The notes under the pieces are model-generated. The model saw nothing but the letters and a program-made list of their open reading frames with translations. It did not search any database and had not been told where the DNA came from. 56,652 bases of DNA from Chlamydiales bacterium (GTDB lineage: Bacteria; Chlamydiota; Chlamydiia; Chlamydiales; JACRBE01): NCBI GenBank assembly GCA_016213235.1, contig JACRBE010000047.1:1-56652 (forward strand). Reading direction: 5' to 3'. Shown in pieces: positions 9,194-17,717 of the stretch. Each line of letters opens with the position of its first letter. Positions within the stretch are counted from its first letter, which is position 1. The position numbers and the translations under genes are program-made.

Positions 9194-9471
9194 ATTTGCA
9201 TAATAATTATAAAAAATACGTTTGTTAACTATTTGTTCATTGGACTTAGTGTCTCTATCGTAATGATTGTTATCTGCTATATATTCATGACATTTACAGC
9301 GATACTTATTGCAGCGCTTGAACATTATTGGCTAATAACTACGTTTAGCAAAAAGAAAACATCTTTAACATTGCCCTAAAGGTATACTCATCATAGGAGC
9401 TATGATTCAAAACTTGCAATTTCTCTATGAAAAAGGTATGTAGGAGTTTTAGATTAAAAAAAATACTATAT

Positions 9472-10326
9472 ATGAAGCGATATGTTTTAATTACAGCTCT
9501 CTTAATTGCTCTTGGTATCATCATTAGCTTATCGCTTGCGTTAATGCATCCGAAGAAAAACAAAAAAGAGCTTGTTCTTTATGGTAACGTTGATGTTCGT
9601 CAGGTAGATATTGGGTTTAGAGTTGCAGGACAGGTAGAAAAACTCCTTTTTGAAGAGGGGGATAAAGTTGTCAAAGGATCTCTGATGGCTACTTTAGATA
9701 AAACTCCTTATGACAATGAAGTAAGACAAGCTCAGGCAACAGTAGATGCAACGATTGCAAATCTTGATAATGCTGAAAAACTGTTACAAAGACGTTTAGA
9801 ATTAATTGGCATAGGTGGTGTATCCCAAGAAGATCTTGATAACTCTTTAGCAAATCGTGATGAGTTGACAGCAAATCTAGTGCAGGCTAAGGCATCACTT
9901 GCTATTGCTTTGGATAACATGGCTTATACGAAAGCTTTTGCTCCAACAGATGGTATTATCCTAACACGTATTAGAGAACCGGGTACTGTGGTTAATCCGG
10001 CAAACCCTGTATATACACTTTCTGTCAGCTCTCCGGTATGGATTCGGGCCTTTGTAGATGAACCAGACCTGGGGCAGGTCTACTATGGCATGAATGCAGA
10101 AATTTATACCGATATTGAAGATGGTGAAGTATACACAGGGAAAGTAGGTTTTATTTCTCCTGTTGCTGAATTTACTCCTAAAACAGTAGAGACTACCAAA
10201 TTGCGCACCGATCTTGTTTATCGCCTGCGCATTTATGCAGATAATCCGGATCATTTTCTAGTACAGGGTATGCCAGTTACTGTAAAACTTAAGCTCAAAA
10301 AAACAAATAGAGGAAAAAGTGGGTGA
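9472..10326 (+). CDS. HlyD/YbhG-type membrane fusion protein (efflux adaptor)
   Basis: Starts with a signal anchor (MKRYVLITALLIALGIIISL) and continues with the biotinyl-lipoyl half-motif VDIGFRVAGQVEKLLFEEGD, a coiled-coil hairpin (about residues 75-145, heptad-like AQATVDATIANLDNAEKLL), the second lipoyl half (APTDGIILTRIREPGTVV) and a beta-barrel domain. Such adaptors bridge an inner-membrane ABC pump to an outer-membrane channel; the next four genes supply both. An in-frame ATG at 9427 would add 15 residues before the anchor; neither start has a convincing ribosome site. Overlaps the ATPase gene by 8 bp. Confidence 0.85.
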   Translation: MKRYVLITALLIALGIIISLSLALMHPKKNKKELVLYGNVDVRQVDIGFRVAGQVEKLLFEEGDKVVKGSLMATLDKTPYDNEVRQAQATVDATIANLDNAEKLLQRRLELIGIGGVSQEDLDNSLANRDELTANLVQAKASLAIALDNMAYTKAFAPTDGIILTRIREPGTVVNPANPVYTLSVSSPVWIRAFVDEPDLGQVYYGMNAEIYTDIEDGEVYTGKVGFISPVAEFTPKTVETTKLRTDLVYRLRIYADNPDHFLVQGMPVTVKLKLKKTNRGKSG

Positions 10327-12028
10327 GAGTTTAGTTCATATTCACAACCTTACTAAATCTTTTTCACTTACATCTCCACCTGCATTAAAAGACATCAATG
10401 CAAGTATTCCCAAAGGGCAAATTGTAGGGTTAGTCGGCCCTGATGGATCAGGAAAAACAACACTTATTAGACTCCTTGCAGCGATACTTCTTCCTACAAG
10501 TGGCAGTATTACGATCGGAGGTTACGATACCATAAAAGATGCAGAATCTATCCATTATCTAACAGGCTATATGCCACAAAAATTTGGTCTTTATGAGGAT
10601 TTGACGGTTTTACAAAACCTCACACTTTATGCTGATATTAGAGGAGTGATTGGTGAGGAGAGAAAAGAGAGATTTGAAAGATTATTACAATTTACCGGGT
10701 TAGTGCCATTTAAAAAAAGACTCGCAAGAGCACTTTCCGGAGGAATGAAACAAAAACTTGGACTGGCATGCGCGTTAATTAAAAAACCGGCGCTGCTTCT
10801 GTTAGATGAGCCTAGTGTCGGTGTAGACCCTATATCCAGACGTGAGCTTTGGACCATGGTGCATGAACTACTAAAAGAAGATATCTCTGTCCTTTGGAGT
10901 ACAGCTTATTTAGATGAAGCAGAGAAATGTGATACTACATTTTTGCTGAGTGAAGGAAAGCTTCTTTATCAAGGAGACCCAAAAGAGTTAACAAAACAAG
11001 TAGAGGGACGCATTTTTAAAATTGGAACAATTGAAGGAGATAGAAGAAAACTACTTTTTGAATTGCTAAAAGACAAAAATGTAATCGATGGTGTAATTCA
11101 AGGACAAGACTTGCGCCTTATGCTAAAGGATAAGACGCAGGTCAGCAAATTCAAGCAACAAAGCTTTCAACTAGAGTCTATACCACCAAGATTTGAAGAT
11201 GCTTTTGTAGATATGCTGGGAGGGGGACCGGGGGGGTGTTCGGCACTTGCAGATAGAGCGCCAATTGTTACACAAACATCAAATCATGTTATTGTTGCAG
11301 AAAAACTCACTAAAAAATTTGGAGCATTTACTGCTGCAGATAAGATCTCTTTTGCTGTTAATAAAGGAGAGATTTTTGGACTACTTGGTCCAAATGGTGC
11401 TGGCAAATCTACCACGTTTAAAATGCTGTGCGGTCTGCTTAGACCAACGGAGGGAAAAGCATTTGTAGGTGAATTTGACCTACAAAAAGCGCCTGGTGTT
11501 GCAAGATCGCATATTGGTTATATGGCGCAAAAATTCTCCTTATATGGGAATTTAAGCATCAGACAAAATCTCGATTTTTTTGCAGGTATTTATAATCTGC
11601 AAGGAAATAAAAAACAGCTTGCGATAGAGGAAATGATAGAGACGTTTAATCTTGAGGCATATCTTCATGCTCGTGCAGAATCCCTACCGCTGGGATTTAA
11701 ACAGCGTCTAGCTCTTGCTTGCGCTAACATGCACCATCCACAGATATTATTTCTTGATGAACCAACATCTGGTGTGGACCCACTTACCCGTCGTGAATTC
11801 TGGAACCATATTAATGGCCTTGTGGGAAAAGGTGTGACAATCATGGTGACTACACATTTTATGGATGAAGCGGAGTATTGCGATCGAATAGCTCTTATTT
11901 ATCAAGGTAAAATAATTAGCATAGATACACCAAATCAACTGAAGGAGAATGCTAAATCTGTGCAAAACCAAAATCCAACATTAGAAGATGCTTTTATAAA
12001 GGTGATTGAAGACTATGATAAAAAATAG
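10319..12028 (+). CDS. ABC transporter ATP-binding protein with two nucleotide-binding domains (YbhF-like)
   Basis: 569 residues from a GTG start with AGGAAAAA just upstream. Domain 1: Walker A GPDGSGKTT, signature LSGGMKQK, Walker B LLLLDEPSVGVD. Domain 2: Walker A GPNGAGKST, a degenerate signature PLGFKQR, Walker B ILFLDEPTSGVD. The weak second signature suggests one ATP site is less active. This double-NBD layout matches YbhF, which works with two ABC-2 permeases and a YbhG adaptor. The domain linker is encoded by a G-rich tract with G5 and G7 runs (11222-11236), unusual for this DNA. Likely role: energising export of a drug, lipid or cation. Confidence 0.9.
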   Translation: MGESLVHIHNLTKSFSLTSPPALKDINASIPKGQIVGLVGPDGSGKTTLIRLLAAILLPTSGSITIGGYDTIKDAESIHYLTGYMPQKFGLYEDLTVLQNLTLYADIRGVIGEERKERFERLLQFTGLVPFKKRLARALSGGMKQKLGLACALIKKPALLLLDEPSVGVDPISRRELWTMVHELLKEDISVLWSTAYLDEAEKCDTTFLLSEGKLLYQGDPKELTKQVEGRIFKIGTIEGDRRKLLFELLKDKNVIDGVIQGQDLRLMLKDKTQVSKFKQQSFQLESIPPRFEDAFVDMLGGGPGGCSALADRAPIVTQTSNHVIVAEKLTKKFGAFTAADKISFAVNKGEIFGLLGPNGAGKSTTFKMLCGLLRPTEGKAFVGEFDLQKAPGVARSHIGYMAQKFSLYGNLSIRQNLDFFAGIYNLQGNKKQLAIEEMIETFNLEAYLHARAESLPLGFKQRLALACANMHHPQILFLDEPTSGVDPLTRREFWNHINGLVGKGVTIMVTTHFMDEAEYCDRIALIYQGKIISIDTPNQLKENAKSVQNQNPTLEDAFIKVIEDYDKK

Positions 12029-13181
12029 CCTCTCTAATGAACTTGTAAAACAAGGGCGACTCGGAAGATATCGCAGATTGAAAGCCCTTATAAAAAAAGA
12101 GTCTCTCCAGATTATTAGAGACCCAAGTAGCCTGTTAATTAGCGTCTTTTTACCTCTATTACTTCTTTTTATATATGGTTTTGGAGTCTCTTTGGATATC
12201 AATCATCTAAAATTGGGACTTGTGTTAGAAGACACTGCTCCAGATGCGCAACGCTTTGCAAAGTCGCTAACAGATTCTACTTACTTAGATGTAAAAATTG
12301 TGCGAGATCAAAGAGCTCTGATGGATGATCTAATAAGAGGATCCATTCGAGGATTTGTTGTGGTACCATCTTATTTTTCTCAATTTAGACATCGACAAGA
12401 TGTCATCGCTCCCATTCAGGTAGTGGGAGATGGAAGCGAGGCTAATACGGCAAACTTTGTGCAAAATTATGTACAAAGTGCTTTTCAAAATTGGCTTGTC
12501 CAAGAAGCTATTACAGGTAATGTAAAAGGATTATCGCTCATTAATATGCAACCACGCTATTGGTATAATGAGCAGTTGGAAAGCAGATACTTTCTTCTCT
12601 CGGGAGCTCTAGCAATCATCATGACACTCATAGGCGCGCTTTTAACAGCACTTGTAGTAGCAAGGGAATGGGAGAGAGGCACGATGGAGTCGATGATATC
12701 TACAACAGTTGGAATCGGTGAGTTAATTTTAGGAAAAGTTATTCCCTATTTTGTCTTAGGTATGTTATCGATGGGCATTTGTGTTTTCATAACAGTATGT
12801 GGATTTGGATTGCCCCTGAGAGGGTCATTGTGGCTTCTTGCTCTAGTCTCCGCTGTATTTTTATTTTGTTCACTAGCTCTCGGAATGATGATTTCTACTA
12901 TTGCTAAAAACCAGATTTTTGCTTATCAAATAACACTGATAGTAGCCTTTTTACCTGCATACATGCTCTCAGGATTTCTTTTTGAAATCTCCAGTATGCC
13001 AATATGGATACAAACACTAACCTATATTATTCCGGCAAAGTACTTTGTTCAGTGTCTTCAAACCCTTTTTCTAGTCGGTAATATCTGGAGCTTAATTTTT
13101 TTTAATATGATTCCTATGATTATTATAGGGGTCCTTTTTTTTACAATTACTACTTTTAAAACAGTGAAAAGGTTGGAATAA
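12015..13181 (+). CDS. ABC-2 type permease (YbhS-like)
   Basis: 388 residues from the ATG at 12015, overlapping the ATPase gene by 14 bp; a TTG at 12006 is the only longer choice. Layout: cytoplasmic start, first helix (LLISVFLPLLLLFIYGF), a roughly 150-residue extracytoplasmic domain (LEDTAPDAQRFAKSL, VVPSYFSQF), then five helices with the ABC-2 motif VVAREWERGTMESM and the late YMLSGFLFEISSMP. These are typical of the YbhS/YhhJ permease family. It forms a heterodimer with the next gene product. Confidence 0.88.
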   Translation: MIKNSLSNELVKQGRLGRYRRLKALIKKESLQIIRDPSSLLISVFLPLLLLFIYGFGVSLDINHLKLGLVLEDTAPDAQRFAKSLTDSTYLDVKIVRDQRALMDDLIRGSIRGFVVVPSYFSQFRHRQDVIAPIQVVGDGSEANTANFVQNYVQSAFQNWLVQEAITGNVKGLSLINMQPRYWYNEQLESRYFLLSGALAIIMTLIGALLTALVVAREWERGTMESMISTTVGIGELILGKVIPYFVLGMLSMGICVFITVCGFGLPLRGSLWLLALVSAVFLFCSLALGMMISTIAKNQIFAYQITLIVAFLPAYMLSGFLFEISSMPIWIQTLTYIIPAKYFVQCLQTLFLVGNIWSLIFFNMIPMIIIGVLFFTITTFKTVKRLE

Positions 13182-13182
13182 T

Positions 13183-14292
13183 ATGTATTATCGGATCTTA
13201 TCACTGATTTGGAAAGAGCTTCTCACTGTACTCAAAGATGCAAAAATTCGTATATCGATTTTAGTTCCTCCCATTATTCAGCTCTTCATTTTTACTTTTG
13301 CAGCAACTCTAGATGTAAAAAACGTCACTATTGGAATATTAAACCGAGATAATGGCGAGCAAGCTTTTGAACTGATAGAGAGGTTTTATGGGACAAAGAT
13401 CTTTAACCATGTCATCTTCTTAAAAGGAGTCGAAGAAATCGGTCCTTTTATTGATCATCAAAAAGGACTCCTGGTCCTCTCTATTGATGAACAATTTTCT
13501 CGCAACCTGGATGCGGGAAAAGAGTCGAGTGTACAACTCATTTTAGATGGAAGAAAAACAAATACCGCACAAATTGTTGCCGGATATGCAAATTTGATTG
13601 TTAATCAATTTAATGCTGATTTTTGTGCACAAGCAAATATCCATCAACAAAATGCAAAAATCATTTCAAGAACATGGTTCAATCCAAATATCTTATATTA
13701 TTGGTATAACATTCCATGTCTTGTAGGAGTATTATCCATGCTCACTTGTTTAGTCGTAACGACACAATCTGTAGCAAGAGAAAGAGAACTGGGAACATTT
13801 GATCAGTTACTTGTATCGCCGCTTGTCCCTTTTGAAATATTGGTAGGAAAAATTATCCCAGGTATCATCATCGGTATGCTGGAGGGATTGATGATGCTCA
13901 CTATTGGAGTGTTTATATTGCAAGTGCCTTTTACAGGGTCTTTTTTTCTTTATATGTTTAGTCTATTTGTATTTGTATCATCTATTAGTGGTGTTGGGTT
14001 GTTTATCTCTTCGTTATCTACAACGCAGCAACAGGCCATGCTCGGTACCTTTGTATTTATGATGCCGGCTGTATTGCTCTCCGGTTATGCAACACCAGTT
14101 GAAAATATGCCCACATGGCTTCAGCCATTTACTAACATCATACCACTAAAATATATGCTTATTATTTCCAAAGGGCTTTTCTTAAAGGCAATGCCGCTTA
14201 ACATTGTACTTAGTAATGTTTGGAAGATGTTTGTTATTGCTATTTTTACCATTGCAGGAGCCGGATGGTTCTTTAGAAGAAGGCTGGAATAA
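13183..14292 (+). CDS. ABC-2 type permease (YbhR-like)
   Basis: 369 residues, starting one base after the previous stop. Same architecture as its neighbour: helix 1 (RISILVPPIIQLFIFTFA), an extracytoplasmic domain (LNRDNGEQAFELIERF), then helices with SVARERELGTFDQLL and MMPAVLLSGYATPVENMP, the conserved ABC-2 features. Two distinct permeases with one double ATPase complete the inner-membrane pump. Confidence 0.88.
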   Translation: MYYRILSLIWKELLTVLKDAKIRISILVPPIIQLFIFTFAATLDVKNVTIGILNRDNGEQAFELIERFYGTKIFNHVIFLKGVEEIGPFIDHQKGLLVLSIDEQFSRNLDAGKESSVQLILDGRKTNTAQIVAGYANLIVNQFNADFCAQANIHQQNAKIISRTWFNPNILYYWYNIPCLVGVLSMLTCLVVTTQSVARERELGTFDQLLVSPLVPFEILVGKIIPGIIIGMLEGLMMLTIGVFILQVPFTGSFFLYMFSLFVFVSSISGVGLFISSLSTTQQQAMLGTFVFMMPAVLLSGYATPVENMPTWLQPFTNIIPLKYMLIISKGLFLKAMPLNIVLSNVWKMFVIAIFTIAGAGWFFRRRLE

Positions 14293-14302
14293 GGGGAGAA
14301 TC

Positions 14303-15787
14303 ATGATAAAATTACAAAAATGGTCTTTTATAGTCTTACTTGGTCTGCTTTGTGGATGCATGGTAGGACCTAATTACAAGCCACCAGAAAATACCGTATC
14401 AGATCATTGGACAGCTTCTTCCCTTGTTCAAGATATGATGTCTAGTGATAAACTAGTGACACAGTGGTGGGATATCTTTCAAGATCCTTTATTAAATAAA
14501 TATATTCAGCAAAGCATAGAGCATAATAATGACATATTAATGGCAGAGGCTAATATCTTAGAGGCAAGAGCAATAAGACAAATAGCAGCATCGAGCCTGT
14601 TTCCTCAAATTTTTGCAAATATCAACGCAACAAAAACATATTTTAGTAAAAATGGGCCTGTGTTTGCAATTGGCAGTGCTACAGGAAATACGCAAGCAAA
14701 TTCAGGGCTTCCCTTTGCGGTTCAGGTTCCTCAGATCCAAAATTTATTCAATGCTCTTTTTGATGCCTCATGGGAAATCGATTTATTTGGTAAAACCAGA
14801 AGAACTGTGGAAGCTGCAAGTGCTATGATAGGTAGTGCTATAGAGAGAAAAAATGATGTGATGATTTCTGTGATGGCAGAAATTGCTAGAAACTATATGG
14901 AAGTAAGAGGTTATCAGCAGCAATCTCTATTAGTAAAAGAAAATATCCAGCTGCTTGAACAAAAAGCAATCATTATTCAAAAACAATTGGAGACAGGTTA
15001 TATAAGCCAGATCAATTATGAAAATATAGGAGCAGATCTTGCAAATGAAAGGGCCCTTTTACCTGATATTGAATCACAGATTTATCGAGGCATTTATACA
15101 CTATCCATTTTAACAGGGGCGGTTCCAGAAACACTCGTAGAAGAACTCCTGCCCTTTAAAGAACTCCCAACTATCTCGGAAAAAATCACGGTTGGACTTC
15201 GGTCTGATTTATTGCGTCGTAGGCCTGATGTGCGTCAAAAAGAGCAAGAGCTTGCCGCTGCCACTGCAGGCATCGGTGTTGCTGTGGCCTCTTTTTTTCC
15301 TACTATTTCTTTAAGCGCAGATGGTGGATTTCAGTCGTTAAAAATAAAAAATCTTTTTACGGCAGCTAGTAAAACATGGGCGCTTGGAGGTGGTGCCAAT
15401 ACCCCTCTATTTCAAGGGGGTCGTTTAGTTGGTAATTTAAAAGCTGCGAGAGCTCTTGCCAGTGTTACTTTTTATAGTTATCAGCAAACAGTATTACAGG
15501 CACTACAAGAAACAGAGAGTTCTCTTATTGCTTATAAAGAAGATATAGCAACTTCTGATCAATACAAACAGGCAAAAGATAAAAAACACACACTGGCCTC
15601 CTTATCCAATGAAAGGTATCAAAAGGGACTTGTTAGTTTACTAGATTTACTGGATAGCAAAAGACAACTAAATATCGCAGAGCAACAATTACTTAGTAGT
15701 AATACTGCCTCCTTAATCGATCTTATTACTCTATATAAAGCCCTAGGTGGAGGATGGGAAATAGAAAGTGCGAATACATCGCCTTGA
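14303..15787 (+). CDS. Outer-membrane efflux lipoprotein, NodT/OprM (TolC-like) family
   Basis: 494 residues from the ATG at 14303, preceded by AGGGGAGA. Lipobox LCGC with the acylated Cys at residue 19, then MVGPNYKPP, the hallmark of NodT-type RND/ABC outer-membrane factors. The two internal repeats of the family are visible (long helices with ANILEARAIRQIAASSLFPQ, and SDLLRRRPDVRQKEQELAAA). It starts 10 bp after the second permease. The gene closes the five-gene operon and gives the pump its outer-membrane duct, so export goes across both membranes. Confidence 0.92.
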   Translation: MIKLQKWSFIVLLGLLCGCMVGPNYKPPENTVSDHWTASSLVQDMMSSDKLVTQWWDIFQDPLLNKYIQQSIEHNNDILMAEANILEARAIRQIAASSLFPQIFANINATKTYFSKNGPVFAIGSATGNTQANSGLPFAVQVPQIQNLFNALFDASWEIDLFGKTRRTVEAASAMIGSAIERKNDVMISVMAEIARNYMEVRGYQQQSLLVKENIQLLEQKAIIIQKQLETGYISQINYENIGADLANERALLPDIESQIYRGIYTLSILTGAVPETLVEELLPFKELPTISEKITVGLRSDLLRRRPDVRQKEQELAAATAGIGVAVASFFPTISLSADGGFQSLKIKNLFTAASKTWALGGGANTPLFQGGRLVGNLKAARALASVTFYSYQQTVLQALQETESSLIAYKEDIATSDQYKQAKDKKHTLASLSNERYQKGLVSLLDLLDSKRQLNIAEQQLLSSNTASLIDLITLYKALGGGWEIESANTSP

Positions 15788-15822
15788 TCTTTTTTCTAAA
15801 TAACTCTTTGAGAAGATTTCAA

Positions 15823-16452
15823 TTAGCGACGAAGCCTTTTATAGGCATAGATGATAAAACAAATAGCCGCAAGGACAATAAAGAGGGTAATTATATCAAT
15901 GCTGATCTCTACTTGTTCATAGAGATCAAACCATTGTTCATAGAGATCAAACCACTTTCTACCTAAAAAGTAGCCTATAGATAAAAAAGTAAATACCCAA
16001 AATAGGGCTCCCATATAGGCAAAAAGAGCAAAATATCGGAACTTAAGATAAGAAGATCCTGCTGTAAATCCAGTAAAATGGCGGATCCCCGGAATAAAAT
16101 AACCAATAAATAAGGCCCATTTTCCAAAACGCTCAAACCATTGATGGGCTTTGTTAAGCCGTTTTTTTGTTATTCCTATCCAACTTCCATATTTTATCAG
16201 AAGATAATTACCTGCAGTACGACCAAGCACATAACTCATACTTATTCCACATATCGAACCAAATAGAGCCGCTAAAATAGTAAAAGGAATACTTAACTTG
16301 CCATGATGCATTAAAATGCCTGCCAGTATCATCAACGTTTCTTCAGGTACCGGCAGAGCAATAATACCAAGAGCGAGTAAGCAAAATAATACAATACTGC
16401 CATACTCGATTAACCAAGTCGTTAAGGTATTATTATCAGCTAAAATATCCAT
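15823..16452 (-). CDS. DedA family membrane protein
   Basis: 209 residues with five to six hydrophobic spans. DedA (SNARE-associated) motifs: PVPEETLMILAG early, SYVLGRTAGNYLLIKYG, and FGKWALFIGYFIPGIRHFTGFTAG, which ends in the FxPGxR-type loop. DedA proteins are inner-membrane proteins linked to undecaprenyl-phosphate or phospholipid flipping and membrane-potential maintenance. Near the C-terminus the heptapeptide WFDLYEQ occurs twice in a row, because of a perfect 21-bp tandem duplication at 15913-15954. It converges with the efflux operon. Confidence 0.87.
   Translation of the reverse strand: MDILADNNTLTTWLIEYGSIVLFCLLALGIIALPVPEETLMILAGILMHHGKLSIPFTILAALFGSICGISMSYVLGRTAGNYLLIKYGSWIGITKKRLNKAHQWFERFGKWALFIGYFIPGIRHFTGFTAGSSYLKFRYFALFAYMGALFWVFTFLSIGYFLGRKWFDLYEQWFDLYEQVEISIDIITLFIVLAAICFIIYAYKRLRR
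15913..15954. repeat. Perfect 21-bp tandem duplication inside the DedA gene
   Basis: Two identical 21-bp units, 15913-15933 and 15934-15954, in frame. They duplicate seven residues (WFDLYEQ) just before the last transmembrane span. Confidence 0.95.
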
Positions 16453-16487
16453 TTGTTAATACCAATAGTCACATGTGTATCTTAAAG

Positions 16488-16880
16488 TTAAGAGCTATAG
16501 TTGTTTAAAACGTTTAATACATTTGTAAAAGCATCATCAATTTCTTGATTAAAGCTAGGGTAAGTATGATTTGCATAATACATTTGGCTTTGAGCAAAAT
16601 GAAAGGTACTGCCAGCTGCCATGATAGTAAATAGTGTTAAAAAAGGATCAAATACCGTCGTCTGTTCATCTTTTGTAAATATGTTTTTATTAGGATCATA
16701 TAATTGCTTAAAGGTACTTAATGCATTAAGAAAATTTAAAAAATCTGGCTGTGGATTATGATAATCACCGTCTTTAAAAGCAGATTCTATACCGTGCACA
16801 GCATCGATAAGCTCTTGAATAATTGGCGATGGCTGCGGTAATTGACTTTGGCTTGGACCGCTAATACCAAATATACCCAT
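16488..16880 (-). CDS. Hypothetical protein, 130 aa
   Basis: Not recognised. The ATG at 16880 follows an AAGGGG-type ribosome site. The protein has no signal or membrane span; it is acidic, with many Phe, Gln, Tyr and Asn residues (SPSQSQLPQPSPIIQ near the start, then ALSTFKQLYDPNKN, HFAQSQMYYANHTYP) and a predicted helical C-terminus (EIDDAFTNVLNVLNN). A secreted effector would fit the composition but nothing proves it. The 222-bp gap to its right contains the left end of the IS607-like element. Confidence 0.55.
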   Translation of the reverse strand: MGIFGISGPSQSQLPQPSPIIQELIDAVHGIESAFKDGDYHNPQPDFLNFLNALSTFKQLYDPNKNIFTKDEQTTVFDPFLTLFTIMAAGSTFHFAQSQMYYANHTYPSFNQEIDDAFTNVLNVLNNYSS

Positions 16881-17074
16881 AATAACCCCTTTTATTTGCG
16901 TGTTAATTGCAATCTATCAATTAATAGGTGATTTGTCAAAATTATAGTTTCTTTATTTTGTTGTTAACAGTAGTGTTAATTATATAATTATGATGAAAAA
17001 CTCTAATAAAGTTGTAAAAGGAGGTTTGGCTTTTCAGAGTACAGCCTAAAAGAGTTATTAATAGTAGTTGAAAA

Positions 17075-17090
17075 ATATATTTAAATACAT
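17075..17090 (+). repeat. Left copy of the 16-bp direct repeat at the IS607 ends
   Basis: ATATATTTAAATACAT; matches 19219-19234 in 15 of 16 positions. It lies 13 bp before the tnpA start. Confidence 0.7.
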
Positions 17091-17102
17091 GATTCTGTAT
17101 GC

Positions 17103-17717
17103 ATGAAAAACACATATTCACCAAAAGAATTTGGTACATTAATAGGAAAAACGACAAACACGCTTCAGCGATGGGACCGCGCAGGGGTTCTTCAAGCGCA
17201 TCGTTCCTTAACAAATCGTCGCTACTATACACATGATCAATATTTGCAAGTCATAGGTCACAAAGCCAAAGAAAAAAAGCGGGTAGTTTACTGTAGAGTC
17301 TCGAGTATAGGACAGAAAAAAGATCTCATTTCACAGCGCAGTGCTATCGAAACATTTTGCTTGAATGCGGGCAAGGTGATCGATGAGAAATTTGAAGATA
17401 TGGGGTCAGGCTTAAACTATGGAAGAAAAAACTTCATAAAATTAATGGAATTGGTTGAGCAAGGTCTTATTTCAGAGATTGTTATCGCCCACAAAGATCG
17501 ATTAGTGCGTTTTGGATTTGAATGGTTTGAAAAATTTTGTTATGATCATGGGACGAAAATTTTAGTAATGAATGTAGAGTCCACATCCCCTGAAGAAGAA
17601 ATGACAAAGGATTTGCTTTCTATCATTCATTGTTTTTCCAGCCGCTTATATGGGCTTAGAAAATACAAAAAGAAAATTATTGAAATGACGAAAGAACATG
17701 AGAACGATCAAACGTAG
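17103..17717 (+). CDS. tnpA: IS607-family serine recombinase (transposase TnpA)
   Basis: 204 residues. The N-terminal 50 residues are a MerR-like winged helix (SPKEFGTLIGKTTNTLQRWD, then NRRYYTHDQY). A small serine-recombinase domain follows: YCRVSS with the nucleophile Ser67, DLISQRSAIE, FEDMGSGLNYGRKNF and IAHKDRLVRFGFEWFE, which hold the conserved Arg residues. This DNA-binding-first order is specific to IS607 elements, whose enzyme excises a circle and reinserts with little site preference. No frameshift or missing catalytic residue is seen, so it may be active. Its last 20 bp overlap tnpB. Confidence 0.93.
   Translation: MKNTYSPKEFGTLIGKTTNTLQRWDRAGVLQAHRSLTNRRYYTHDQYLQVIGHKAKEKKRVVYCRVSSIGQKKDLISQRSAIETFCLNAGKVIDEKFEDMGSGLNYGRKNFIKLMELVEQGLISEIVIAHKDRLVRFGFEWFEKFCYDHGTKILVMNVESTSPEEEMTKDLLSIIHCFSSRLYGLRKYKKKIIEMTKEHENDQT

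Noticed and set aside
15913..15954. CRISPR-like direct repeats
   Set aside because: The only close direct repeats in the window are this two-unit tandem without spacers; no array with unique spacers and no cas genes were seen.
16942..17232. Minus-strand open frame of 96 codons across the IS607 left end
   Set aside because: It lies antisense to the tnpA start and through AT-rich non-coding DNA; composition is not protein-like and no domain is seen.
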